From NCBI RefSeq assembly GCF_003945595.2, contig NW_024104421.1, positions 1,488,001 to 1,552,000 on the forward strand: a stretch of 64,000 nt of DNA, written 5' to 3'. Below the pieces are notes generated by a model that was not told where the DNA came from, searched no databases, and was given only the letters and a program-made list of their open reading frames with translations. This document shows positions 24,436 to 37,300 of this stretch, piece by piece. The position numbers and the translations under genes were made by a program. Position 1 is the stretch's first letter, and each line of letters begins with the position of its first letter. Origin of the DNA: Pipra filicauda. Its lineage: Eukaryota > Chordata > Aves > Passeriformes > Pipridae.

Positions 24436-27400
24436 GTGAGTCTGGAAATATTGTGACAGCCGTATTAAACCCAGCCAAACTGATAAATCCAGGCACGCTG
24501 GAGCGGCACCGGCGCAGCAGCAAGGCTGTCGCCTCGGGGTAGTGCTCTGCCGGGGTGTCACCTCTGCTGCCCCCCCTGCCAGGGCTCCTGGGGGAGCCTC
24601 CCTCTGCCCAGTGCTGCCCTCCAAAACCTCTGGGCACTGGGCCAGATCCAGTACTTTCTGTCCAACCTGCATCTCGCAGGCATTTGCTCGGGAGCATCAA
24701 ACACACCTATCCTGCTGGCTCCCCACCCTTCCTTCCTGTGGCATGATGGATAAATTGCATTGCAGGAAAGTAGGACTGATGATGGTCCTGCTTAGCCTTT
24801 ATTTATACACTCGGTTCACTCTGCATTTCTGTTTTATACGTTTCTCTATTCAGATGATGTGTGAATTCCATGTACACTTTTTTTCCTCAGAGTCATGCAG
24901 CGAGTGTTTGTGCATCTGTATTGTGCTCTACTTTTCCTCATGTTCACAGATTTTTATTAAAATATTTCCATAGAACAGGTTGTTACCAAAAATAAATGAA
25001 CACATACAAATTAATACATAAAAACAGATGAGTTATATAGAATATTTACAAACAATGGGATAGAATTCAAAACTTCTCGTAAACACGGCATACAAACAAG
25101 CGTATACATACCCCATGTTTACTATAATTTATTTTAAGAGTTACTTAGTAGTTCTGAGGTAGGCTTAGGTTGACAGACAAGATTTTTCTCCCCGTTGCAG
25201 ATTGAGGGTGCATCGAATAGATCTCATTTAACAGCTAAATGAAAAGGATCTTATTTTGTGCCCAGCTTGTGTTTCCTCAGCCTGCAGAAATAAACACACG
25301 CGGTGTAAAAATTGGGCTCAAGAGCAGTGCTGACATGACTAAGCCTCAGTCTTCATGCGTGGTAAACGAAGCACAGGGCTCTAAGTGCACCAGCCAAGGT
25401 TAGGCAGTAGGTAAGTGGCATCACTGACGGTCCTGTCTGCTGCTTTCACCTCCTCTGTTTGTTATCTAAAACACTGCAAAGAGATAAATATCATGGTGAA
25501 CAACAGATATCTACAGCAGAACATTCAGGGAGAGGGTATGCCATCAAGCTACGCAAAGGGAAAAGAATCCAAAAAGTTAATGGCTGTCTCAACCTTCAGT
25601 CCAAAATAAAAGTTAAGCGAAATAATAATACTGAGGGCTCTGCAGTGCAAATCTGGCTTTAGTAAATCAAGTCCACTGAAGGCAGTGGAACCAGCTGGTT
25701 GATTCAAGTTCCCAGACTATTTATGTGAGCCTGTCCTTTGCCCCACAGCCTGATGCTGGGCTGCGTTGGCTGTGCTGAGGGCTGGCAGGCGGCAATCAGC
25801 CCCTCATGGCTGGGACTCCCGTGTTTTCACACTGAGGAGAATCCGAGTTAAATGCTCATCCTCTCCGCCAGCATTGCCAGGCTTCTCAGATGTAAGGTGT
25901 GCAGTGTTGTACTGGGATACAAGCAACTACAACCTTCTAGTCAAACTTATAGGAGCAAATGTTTACACTAACATCCTCGGGCTGCAGAGGCAAAACTGGA
26001 GAGTTCTTAATGATGGCCTTTGCAGCGCAAGATCCCTCTCTGCACCCTTTGACAAACATGAGGCTTATTAAGCTATGAAAGTCAGGGCTGACTTTTTCTC
26101 TGTTTCCAAGAGGAGGCTGTTTTGTCAACGTTTTGCCAGAGTCTGAGAGTGTGAAATTGGCTGTTCATGTGCAGTCTGCACAAGTACTGTAGTTTGAAAG
26201 TGAAGGCAATTAATTTTAGTTGTTGACTTAAACTGCTGTTGAGAGGTACTTCATTTCCCGATTCTTCCTCCTATAAATAGATTAAGGGTTACATGAAAGT
26301 CAAGTTGTGCTCATTTGTCCTCCCTCTAGATAGATTTCCCATGACTGCTTATCTATCAGCTCCCCCCCAATCCTTAACACAATTTGTTTCTCAAATTAAT
26401 TTAGCTCGCTTGCTCTCATTGGTCCACAGCCAAAAAAAATTGTCTCCTGTTCCTTTTTTCTTTTTCCCTAAAAAAAAAATAAATAAATAAAAAAGAAAAG
26501 AAACAAACCAAACCACTTCAGAATTAATATTTTCTGAAAGGGAGATTGAGCAACGTGTATCTTGAACTTATGATTGAGAGAGCTAAGGAAAATGTTGGTT
26601 TTGGCGGGATAAACATTTGTGTTAGCAGTCTGGAAGGACTACCAGTGCTGTAGAGTGGTAGCTCTGCACACAGCACCTCCACAGCTCTGAGCATGAACTT
26701 CTCATGGATACTCGTGGAAGCCTCATGTGCCCAGCAGCTGCAGTGTAAATCCTCCTGCTTATTAACCAGATATTATTTGCCAAATTTTCTTAATATTATC
26801 TATTCATGTACTGGTTGCAACTTTTTTTCTTGCTTTCTGGTATGAGCCGAGAAGAAAACCATGAGATCTGTAAATGTAAAGGACAGTTTTGTTTCCTGTC
26901 TAAGCTTATTTGCAAGAAGGAATATTACCAATGCTGAGGATATTTAATATGTCCAACTTGAACACACACACATTCACACTAGAGAAACAAAATTGATTGA
27001 TTCACACTGATGTGCCTGGAGAAGTTGAAGTTCCATCCTGTGGTTTAATGCAAATTAATCAGAGTACTTGCCCCTGGGCTACCTCCACAACAGTTCCAGT
27101 CCTAGGACCCAGGCCATAAAACGCACAGAATAAATATCTAGTGTGAGGGTTTGAAGGACAGCCATATTTTCTGATGCAGATAAGGATATCTGGATAAGTA
27201 CGAATCACTGTTCGTAAGGCAGCGTTTGTATTTTTCATAGAGTGCATATTTAAAGAAAGAGAATTCCTTGATCTAAAGATTCTGTGGTTGTCTTACTGCC
27301 GCTCATCTGATCTCTGATCTGGAGCTGCAAAATTAATTTTCTCTTCACCATATAATATAGAGCTGAACAGAATTAGAAAAGGTCTGTGTTTTATCTCTAG

Positions 27401-29259
27401 AGATGCCAAGTCCTTATCTGCTAATACTGCACTACAGAGCGCTTGCCAGAAGGGGAGGAGGAACAGAATAATTTAAAAATAATAGTGAATATTTGGAGAT
27501 ATTTAGATATATTTAGATATACTAAACTCTCTGATAATTGTATTCTAGGGCGTAGGAATTTGTCATTATTCAAGATACCTAAAATGTTTTGATACCCCAA
27601 AATATGGTTTTTAATTTGTGAAAGGACTGTGCCATACATTTCAGAGCTATCGGACAGATGGGCTTCCTGATCACTGTGTTTTTCACTTTGACTATTTGTG
27701 ATGTTAAAATTAGAGGGTTTCGTATGGGTGTTCATCAGCTTGACCAGAACAGTTGTTCTCACTGCACTGCTGACTGTTCTGAGGTCCCAGTTGTGTGAAG
27801 CCACCCTGCTGCACCTCTCCAACAAGCTGGGCACTGCTGCAAAGTGCAGCTACCATGTGGTGTGGTATGCCAGCAAAAATCAATGTACCTGTGCAGATAT
27901 CTTGGTGGTACAAGGGCAGTAAGCCTGACATCTCCCAGAAATATTGGGCTCATTTGTTCATCCAGGAAACTCAACACATACATGTTTTTCCTGTTCCGTG
28001 TAGCATTGCCTTTTGCAAAAGTCTGGAGTTAAGACCCTTGTACATCTTTGGAACACAGCGACGTTCTGGGACAATAGAAAGAGGAATATAAAACAAGCGG
28101 AGTTTGCCTGTGAACTGAAAGAAAGTATAAATGTTGGTTAAATATTCACAAAGGCAATATATAGAAGGTATAAAAGGTGGCATCATTTTAGGCTATTCCT
28201 TCTCTTGAAATATTTAGATAGAATAATAGAATACTAAGCAGCTGATAAGTTAATCAATGAACTGTGCACCCATATGTTGCTAATTTTGTGTTCCAGATGT
28301 AAAATTAAACCTTCAGTGGGAAGGCACCCAGTAAAACTATCTACAAACCACACTGATGTTATTACAGCAAAGTATTACTATTAGAACAACAGGATAAAAC
28401 CAAGACTTGTTTTAAGTACTGAGATAAGTCAAACATGTCAGGCAGCCACTACACAGCTAAAGATCCAGGTCAAAGCATGGATCCAAGTAGATGCTGAGTG
28501 TGACAACTTCTCTATGCAGAAAGAAATTGTAAAGGCTGGTTTTTAAATAGGGACTCTTTAAGATAACAAACAAACAAAACTACCATTTAGCTGTCACATT
28601 ACATCATTTTATATCTCACCCGATGCTCCTGTAATTGTTGCCAATGATTCCACCACAGGAATTGCACAGTGGGGCACATAAAATTGTTAAGGTAATAGGT
28701 CAGGTTACATCATTGCCACTACAGGTTTTCAGGAGCTCTCAAACCCTGTTCAGCAGAAGTGTGCATTTAAAGGAGACTCACTCTGAATTTCAGAGAAGTC
28801 TACTTAACTCTTGCTTGTTCAAAATCCACAATACAGAAAATAGCATCGAAATTCAACAGGCATTTTGAAATAGATTTAGGCCACTATATACTCCTCAGGG
28901 TTGTGGTGTGAAAAGTTTCCCTCTCCCATTGTTACTTTGAGTTGGACATTATTCTATTCTGAGGTAACTATCATTATTTTGCTAGACCTGGGTTTAGGAT
29001 TTTTTTTTTAAAATTTTTACTTCAGAAAAATGATAAAACAAAAGGGGTTGGCTCCATCTTTCTTTTTAAATTATCCTTGCAGTGGTGAATTGAGATTCCC
29101 AATAGAGCTGACATTTTTGAGTTCACCTCTGCCCCTCACGAGCTTCTTTGCTCTGCACAGAAGTGTGTGGTGGCACCCAACTTTCACCTCTTCCTTCTGG
29201 CCCACTGCCACTTCTCCAGCATCTGGCATTAATGTGATGATATTACCTTCCTATTAAGC
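24436..29259. other. intergenic stretch, no gene seen
   Basis: It starts with a short GC-rich patch (about 24480-24700) and contains A-rich simple sequence near 26465-26510. The part around 26200-26420 has GATA and CCAAT-like motifs and could be regulatory, but nothing firm can be said. No coding frame is credible. Confidence 0.65.
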
Positions 29260-29530
29260 TTAGTCTGAACTCATTTCTTGCCCTGGGTTCAACCTGGCCA
29301 GGCCGAGCTTCAATGCAAAGATAATTGTTGCAGTGCTAAAGTTTTATCTGATGGGTTGAAGACTTTGCTAATGACTATTTGAGATAATTCTACACCTGGC
29401 CCGGCCCTTTATTTCTTCAGTTTGTGTCTTTCTGACTAAAACACCCTGAGTGCAGCTGCAGTTTGCAGTCAATTTTCTGACAGATATATCTGCTGAGAAA
29501 TTTTTGAATTGAACCTTGTTGTCCCGCTCT
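29260..29530. promoter_or_regulatory. candidate conserved non-coding element
   Basis: The complex, repeat-free sequence includes ATGCAAAGATAATTGTTGC (POU-like ATGCAAA next to an ATTGTT SOX half-site), TTATCT, GCTAATGACTATT and CAGCTGCAG (E-box). The mixture of closely spaced factor motifs suggests an enhancer. This is an inference without alignment. Confidence 0.28.
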
Positions 29531-29657
29531 CCTTTTCATCAAAGTCCTCTTACTGGATGCTAATGAGTCTCTCTGTTATTGTCCCAAATCTGAGGACAGG
29601 ACAGATGAGAGCCATGGGACATTTCAATGCTCAAAGCATACTTGGGCACAGACACAC

Positions 29658-29783
29658 ATTGTGTGTATATATACATATTTATATATACATACGTGTGTAT
29701 ACACATATATGATATATACATAGAGGATATTGTATATCTATATACACATTATGCACATAATACATATTTGTATCTTTATACAG
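29658..29783. repeat. compound TA/TG microsatellite-like region
   Basis: Imperfect alternation of TATA, TGTG and CACA words with ACATAT units over about 125 bp, directly abutting the CR1 copy. Confidence 0.85.
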
Positions 29784-30301
29784 ATTGAGGGAGGGGATTC
29801 TACCCCTCTACTCCACGCTGGTGAGTCTCCACCTGTTGGAATGAGTCCAGAGGAGGGAAACTAAGTTGATCAGAGGGATGGAGCACCTCTCCTGGGAGGA
29901 AAGGCTGAGAGAATTGGGATTGTTCAGCTTGGATAAGAGAAAGCTTTGGGGTGACTTAATTGTGGCCTTCTCGTACCTGAAGGGAGCCTACAAGGAATAT
30001 GGAGAGAGACTGTTTACAAGGGCCTGGAGTGACAGGGCAAGGGGGAATGGATTCCAACTGAAAGAGAGCAGGTTTAGACTGGATATTAGGAAGAAATTCT
30101 TTACTGTGAGGGTGGTGAGGCACTGGCACAGGTTGCCCAGAGAAGTTGTGGATGCCTTATCCCTGGAAGTGTTCAAGGCCAGGTTGGATGGGGCTTTGAG
30201 CAACCTGATCTAATGGAAGGTGTCCCTGTTCGTGGTAGGGGAGTGGGAACTGGATGATCTCTAAGGGTCCCTTTCAACCAAGGCCATTCAATGATTCTGT
30301 G
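29784..30301 (+). mobile_element. CR1 LINE 3' end, 5'-truncated, with internal deletion
   Basis: CR1 is the main avian non-LTR retrotransposon. The + strand reads the C-terminal end of its ORF2: [20 protein letters not shown], then [52 protein letters not shown] and a stop at about 30211, followed by the CR1 3'UTR with GTGTCCCTG and the terminal AATGATTCTGTG. Open frame 29866-30213. Compared with the usual CR1 order, about 60 bp is missing between CACCTG (near 29832) and TTGGA, where the encoded segment before the RVQRR motif should be. Not functional. Confidence 0.93.
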
Positions 30302-31219
30302 GTATCTAAAAAGGACAAACATCACCTTTGTTTCCATCTTTTTACTGTTGTGTCAGATACAGCTTAGTTGAGGGATAGATTTCACTCCCAGGAGCTGCAG
30401 AAAAGTGTATCTGGGATCTCCCAGACAGGTAGCAAACACCTCTGTCACATGGTGTCCTGAATCCAAACTAAGGCAATGCAACACCAAGCAAAGCAAATAA
30501 ACCTCTTCCATACGCCTTTCATATTTTTGTGTCTCCAAAGGTTTGTATGGCTTTGGTAAGTACCGTATTAGTGAATTCAAGAATTGTTCTTCCTCTGGAT
30601 TGCACAGCAAGTGCAGTGGTGATGTATTTCACCAATTAATATAGCATTCATATAGCATAATGCAATACCCATTAGCACAATACAAAGTAATATTATGTGA
30701 TTTTATTAGCTCGTATTAGTAAACACAGATTGCATTAAAAGCTGTTTTATTTTTAAAATGTTTATATATGAAAGAATAGCCCAAACTACAGAAGTCAGTG
30801 ATTTTCTGACACTACAAAAATTAGCTGCCTGCAGATCAGCTTAAAGGCTTTCTGTCTTCTTTGAAAAGGTTAGGAAAACTGTGGCCAAAGAAGACCCTGT
30901 GAACCTACTTATTAGGATTTCAAAAGCTTTTTGACAAGTTCTCATAAGATGAGAGCACGAAACAAAATAATTACAAATCAAATGATAGACAAAGCTCATA
31001 AAGAAATTAAACCCACTTTAATGTCTGACAGTTTCACTTTGTTTTAATCATTTTTTGCCACAGTCACATGTGGCTGCGCTAAAAAAAAAATAAAAATTGA
31101 CTACTGTGTGTTGTTTCATTTGGGCTTCATGCTTTTGTAGGAAAAAGTTAATGTAAAAACTTTCCAGACCGTATTAGAAAAAGAGCTAAATGTTAACACA
31201 CGTTTTAAGGGAGTGTGTT

Positions 31220-31241
31220 GGGGGGGTGGGAGGTGGGGGGG
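31220..31241 (+). repeat. G-rich run with quadruplex potential
   Basis: G7-T-G3-A-GG-T-G7. The two G7 runs can each supply G-triplets, so four tracts of three G with short loops are available. Confidence 0.8.
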
Positions 31242-33248
31242 TGAAGGAACCAAAAAAACAATGAAACAAACAAAAAAATTTAATTTTAAGTTCAGACTAG
31301 CAAAATGTCACACAAGAAAAAAATTCCAGGCACTGTTGTCACCCACTGTCAGATGCCTGCCTTTGTAAACTCCACAGAGCAATGGCACTTGACACTGGCT
31401 CAGGATTTGGGCCCATGGAAGAAATAATGCCCTGTACATATGCTGAAGACACAGAGAGAACTGGAAAGACAGCCTCCATAAAAGATGATACGTGTTTGTT
31501 GTCAATATGTTGAATGAACATTTGCCCTCTGGACTATATATATTTCAATAGATAATCGTCTTTTCCAAGCATTTCCATTCTGCTGTCAGTATTGTACATG
31601 ACAAGTTTTTATTTTGCTGCTGCTGCTGATAGTGCCTCAGTCTGTGTTGCATTTTATGGGAGCAAACTGTCTGCAGCATAACGAGGACCACTCTGGCTCA
31701 GCAGACGATGGACAGGTACAGCTTTTACCAACACAGTAATTTATTAAAATATGAAGTACATACTAATGCTGCTCTTAAAGGCAGGCAAAGCACATTTCGT
31801 TGTATTCACTGTGGGCTTTTTCATTAATTTTATCTGGGAACAATGTAAAGGTATACAGATATGCACACACACAATTACTCTCCACATAATCACAGTTTCA
31901 CTGCAGGGACAATGGCCTTGGTATGGAAATCATCTTCACTAAGGCAGATAAATGGTTTCTATACCTTGGAAAGGCTTCCTTGCTTAGAGACAATAAAAAG
32001 GAGTAACACCAGCTTTTTGTTTACCAGATAGAGTGAATGCATTATAAAAGCCTAGAAGTCTTTTAAAAATAAAATTGTTTGAGTTTTTCTTTAACCTGTG
32101 GATGCACACATCTCTGAACCTCATGTGTGTTAGAAAATAACAAAAATGAGGCGTGCTGACAATACCGCATTGCATCCACTAAATTCATATTTCCCACATC
32201 TTCGTTTGCTCTCGGTATATCACAAGGGACTCCAGTAACATCAGAAATATCCAGACACAGCGACATGTTACAAAATTAATCTTAAACCCTTTTTTTACAG
32301 CAAGTTGTTTGCACACCTATTGCAGAGTGAAACTAGGCCTGTGTTGCATACATTTGCATGGACAGGTATGCCAGGACAGCAGGGAGAAGAGATGCCATCC
32401 CACAGCCAGCACAGACCACAGATTCACTGGTATAACTGTGCTGGTACTTTTTTTCTTTTGTTTGAGTATGCCAATAAGTTGAAATTCATTAAATAAGAGG
32501 AAACACAATTATACATCGATGCAATCATACATTAACTCCATCTAAACCAGGAAAATTTTGATGGTCACATTAATTATACTGTTCAACTGCTCCCAAACTA
32601 GAAAAAATGCTTTCTTTCAAGTAACTGGAAAATTATATATTTAAAAGTAGAAATTTAATCAGCATTGGTGCTGAGGGCACTGTTGATCCAAGCAGTCTGC
32701 ACCACGCAGTGGTGGCTTTTGCCCTGCCAGGCAGAGAAGTGTGCCAGGGCGTGCAGCCCTGAGTCTTGCTGGGACCCACCTGCCCCAGCCCCCAGACTCC
32801 CCCAGGGCAGCACACAGGAACCACTAAGACTCTCCACCTGCAGACCCCCTTTCTAAAATTATGCTCATTTGGCCACTAATTTCCTGTTCCCTATCCAGGG
32901 ACATGAGAGCAGTGCTACAGCAAACGCCCTGGCCAGCACCTGCGTTTCAGAAATTCAGGCAGTGGAGGAATTACCTAAAGCAGCACACAGCAGAGCAGTC
33001 TGGCAGCTGCTGAGGCCACACTCTTCATCCAGAGGATGAGGAGCTCCACTTCCTCATCTGAGACCTGTTTCCTTGGCTGACCAAAAATTAAGAAACCTAT
33101 AAAACCTGAGAAAGCACTATTTTGTGATCCTTCAATGAGACGTGGAAGCCAACTCATGTTATTAGAGCCCTCCAGAGCCTGACTACAACTTTTAATAATT
33201 GGTGTAAAACGCTGCTGAATCCTGCTGAGATGTAACATAATGAAATGC

Positions 33249-33416
33249 CAGACAATGTCACTGTGAGTCTATAGTGGAAAATATAGGCAAAACAATGTCA
33301 GTGGATGTCTGTGTAGACAATGTTATGATTTGAGGAAAGGCAAAATGCTGTCAATGGGAGTCTATATGCTGTAGATAGCATTACCACAGTATGTGAATAA
33401 AGGCAAAATGATGTCA
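33249..33416 (+). repeat. degenerate tandem repeat, unit about 50-60 bp
   Basis: The core AGGCAAAAnnnTGTCA recurs at 33285, 33338 and 33401, with a related GACAATGTCA at 33251. Units also share GTCTAT or GTCTGT shortly after the core. Spacings are 53 and 63 bp, so the array has diverged. Confidence 0.75.
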
Positions 33417-36400
33417 GGGCAATACACAATATGCTCAAGACAGAATATATTTAGTCTGAATAGAAAATCTGTCATGTAAAGGAGCTGCATTGATTCTCAT
33501 CTTCCACGGTGATGTGTTGTCATTTTTTACACTGACTGTCTTTTTTATTTAGATTTACCCTATAGTCTAATCTGAGGGTTTTTTTTTTACATTAACACTT
33601 CCTTTGCTTGCCACAAGCGAACCCACTACCACTGACTTTTTGACCTCTGGATTATATTATTTGAAAGAAAAACAAATCCCAACCTACCAGCTAGAATTAC
33701 ACTAGACACACTAGAATTAGCAGGTCCAAGGTTTGGATTAAAGAAATCAAATAATGTTGCCTATAAAATACATATGTGCCCATGAAGTATTCTAACTACC
33801 TCTGATCAGGGGAAGTAGAGGTATTGAGGGGCAAGTAGATTAATATTTTTTTTTAAATAATTGTACAGTGGTTTTGCCTGAAAAACCTCCCGTTGTGACC
33901 TCACATGATTCACACTTCTGTAAAATGTGGCCTCATATCCAAATTAATTTGATCTGTATACATCTCATTATTTTTCTTAAATATAAGATTATTAAACTCT
34001 GACTTCAAGTAATTTTTAGTTTTCCCTACAGATCTTCTAATGCCAGTCAAACCTTCATGTCCTAAATTGTCAGGTAATTTCTGTTAGGGCAGTGATGCTT
34101 CAGCTGCCAGGGAAAAAGAAACGTTTCCTGTGTATTTTGGGCCCAGCCTGCCCTCTTCACTAAATCACAGCTCACTTCAACTTCCAGCAGCCCCACCACT
34201 GTAAAGGTTAAATTTCCCCACAACCCCTACTTTGCAAAGCAGAGTATCTGTACTTACTGATGAAAGGCTCTAAAATACAACACGTAATTATCTAAATTAT
34301 AATCAATCAAGGAGAGCACCGAAGCTCTGTGCCTTCTTCAGCCCTGTTATAGCTGACATTATCACACCTGGTGTTCTCAAGAGGATTTTGACTCTGGCCA
34401 CTGGCAAGTCTACCTATACCTGCATTAGCAGGTAACTTGGTGTCATCGGTGCAGATCCACGGGCTGAAGCAGGCAGTGGTGAGATCCATGTGGCTACACT
34501 GTGTGTGGTGGATGTTCGTCCTTTGGATGAGATTTAGTCTGCTCACCTTGGGTAAATGACTCTCCCACATACGTGGTTCACAGCCTTTCCACCTCCCACT
34601 CGTCTGTTTGCCTCTGTGGGATTTTTGACTTCTTAGAAGTCACAATTTTGATGCTGACATTTGTCACACATACCCCTGAGAAGGTCATCTAGGTTAACTG
34701 CCTCTCTATGGGACCCCACAGGGGCATTTGGCAGCGCTGTGGAGAAGACCAATGTGTGTCACACAGGGAAAAATGGGGGATTTTCTTTGAATGCTGGTGC
34801 TACTGCTCTGGCCCAACACGCAGAGAAGGTGCAAACCTCCATTTCAAAGATTTTCTAAATGGTCACTTTCATGCTAACTCCAAAAAAAGGTTTAGAAATT
34901 GTGGAGAAAGCAGTCACAAAGTTCAGACACACCTGGTGTGCTTAGGTTAGACATCCAGACTTCGAAACTTGGGGACATCTTCTTGGAGGTATCACCGGTG
35001 TCCAAGCTCTCCAAAGCAGCAGGAAGGCAAACGTCTGGGGAGCTGCAAACTGGATCCTTCTTCTCCCACCCGAAATGCTGAGGAATTAGAGTTTTGAAAG
35101 CCTGGCTGGTATGGCAGCTGAGGTCTACTGAGTCATTGAGGTGCAAAACTGACAGCATCTAAGAAATAACTGGCAGGAGGGGCGGCTTAGGTGGTGGGAA
35201 GACAAATTACCAAGGAAGAAGGCCAATTTTAGACAGAGCCTTGACTCTATTCCATCTTTCCTGCAAAACTTTTTTATTTTGGTCAACAGCATTCTTTGGA
35301 AAAGATGAATTCTGTAGGAATACATCTGGTGCTCCACCTATGTCTTTGCAAGAGTGCTCCAGTCTGTTAAGAAAAAATACAGATTCAAATACAGTCACAA
35401 TAGTCCTTAAGTTGTTGTGAAGACAACCTTAGCCCAAATTCTTCTTGCTTTTGCTGTTTTGCATTTCAGCGTTTACATTATGGTAGCATAGTGTTCCCAT
35501 GCTTAATTTGCCTCTCATCTGGATAATGATAATGAGCTGTTATTGACTAGCATTTCCAGTTCAGTGCTGTGAACACTGGGTAGTATTCATAAAATGTTCC
35601 TCTTATGCCAGCTGAAATTGGTAGTGGTTTTGAGGCAAAAGGCCAGATTCATCAAAAGGATAATGGGCAGATATATTTTTTGTTTTGTTTTGTTGTTTTT
35701 TTTTTAGAATTTTAATGACCAAATTGCATTGCTATTCTTTGTTTATCTATTTTTGAATTCTATCAGATAGCTTTAGGGATAACTACCTAATTTCTGTATT
35801 TATAGGAAACTGGCACAAATTGAGAAAACAGAACAATTCCATGTTTATGAAGCATGAATTCTCACAGTAAATGTCAATATAATGTGCATTAATACACAAA
35901 AATTCTACAGTAAATCTCATATATATTAAATATGTGTTTCTTCTGCATGGAGCCTCCAGCTTGGCTATTTAGTATGGCAGTGATTCACATCAGTAAGTAG
36001 TATAAGACCCAGCTGTATCCACTGCGGCTACTCTGTGAGAGGACACCCCCTCCCATCCTGTTGTACTTACCCCCTCCCCAAATCCACCTGATGGAGGACC
36101 CCTGGCCATGCACCCTCAGGGGGATTTGGGCCCTGCAGGACCCCACTGGGGCAGGAAAGGGACTCAAAGAGAAGAGGGCTGGTGACAAGTGAAGTGTCCA
36201 CCTGCAGTATCTCTCCAGGAGCATCCAGAAAGCAGGACGCTCTACCCGTTTGAGGAGGAAGGAGTTTTGTCTGGGCTGGCTCCACAGGGAAAGCTGATTG
36301 GGTTTAAAATATATCTTGCATATATATGTATATTTTTGAGGGAACTGTGGTCCATATGTGGCACTTGCCAGAGCACTACAGAAAATAAGAAATGGACGTT

Positions 36401-36787
36401 ATTTTGGCAGTTTGAAAACTACATTTGTGGTATGTACAGCTTCTGCCAGTGCCTACTTGTATCTCGTGCTTAAATTTAGCATGGAATTTCCTCTCCTGGT
36501 GGGTGCCTTGGAAATACAAGAAAACGTGGGGTTTTTTCCACACTAAAATTTGTTTGGAAACAGACCACAAAGCATCCTGGATTAGGCATCAAGAGGATTG
36601 TCTGCTCAGGTGCAGCAACAAGAGGAAGAGGCATTTGCCTAACTGTGGCCACATACAGGATTGGCCTGGCCTTTGGAGGCTGCTGAGGCATAAAGAAAGA
36701 TCTTGTTAAAAATATATGCCTTTAAAAAGGCAGATACTCAGAAAAACCCTGACAAATCATCTTTCTACCAGCATACTAGTGTGAAAA

Positions 36788-37300
36788 TCACAGAATCACA
36801 CAATCAGCTGGATTGGAAAAGACCTTTGAGGTCATCAAGTTCAACCTGTGACTGATCACCACCATGTCAATTAGACCATGGCATTAACTGCCACATCCAG
36901 TCTTTCCTTAAACACCTCTAGGGACAGTGACTCTATCATCTCCCTGGGCAGCCCATTCCAATGTCTAATCACCCTTTCTGTGAAGAAGTTTTCCCTACTG
37001 TCCAACTTAAACCTGTCCTCATGCATCTTAAGATTATGTTGTCTTGTCCTGTCACTAACTGCCTGGGAGAAGAGGCTGGCCCCCACCTGGCTACTACCTC
37101 CTTTCAGGTAGTTGTAGTGAGTGAGAAGGTCTCCCTGAGCCTCCTCTTCTCCAGACTTCCTCAGCCACTCCTCATAGGACTTGAGCTCCAGTCCCTTCAC
37201 CAGCTCCGTTGTCCTTCTCTGGAGTCACTTCAGCACCTCAATGTCCTTCCTGAATTGAGTGGCCCAGAACTGGAAACAGAACTTGAGGTGCAGCCTCATC
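36788..37300 (-). mobile_element. CR1 LINE 3' end, 5'-truncated, diverged subfamily
   Basis: Read on the minus strand the frame at 37200-36871 gives the CR1 ORF2 C-terminus: MKGLELKSYEEWLRKSGEEE, then GDLLTHYNYLKGG, FKLDSRENFFTERVIRHWNG, LPREMIESLSLEVFKERLDV and a stop. The + strand left end CACAGAATCACACAATC is the reversed CR1 terminus. RENFFTERVIRHW, versus [13 protein letters not shown] in the other two copies, shows a different and probably older CR1 subfamily. It ends upstream near GCAGCCTCATC (37300), next to an AG repeat. The 207-codon + strand frame over it is antisense. Confidence 0.93.

Larger units (their letters stand above)
30302..36787. other. intergenic stretch, no gene seen
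   Basis: It contains a G-rich run (31220-31241) and a degenerate tandem repeat (33249-33416). The part near 30630-30780 is AT-rich with TAAT cores and may be conserved. No coding frame or RNA gene is supported. Confidence 0.65.
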
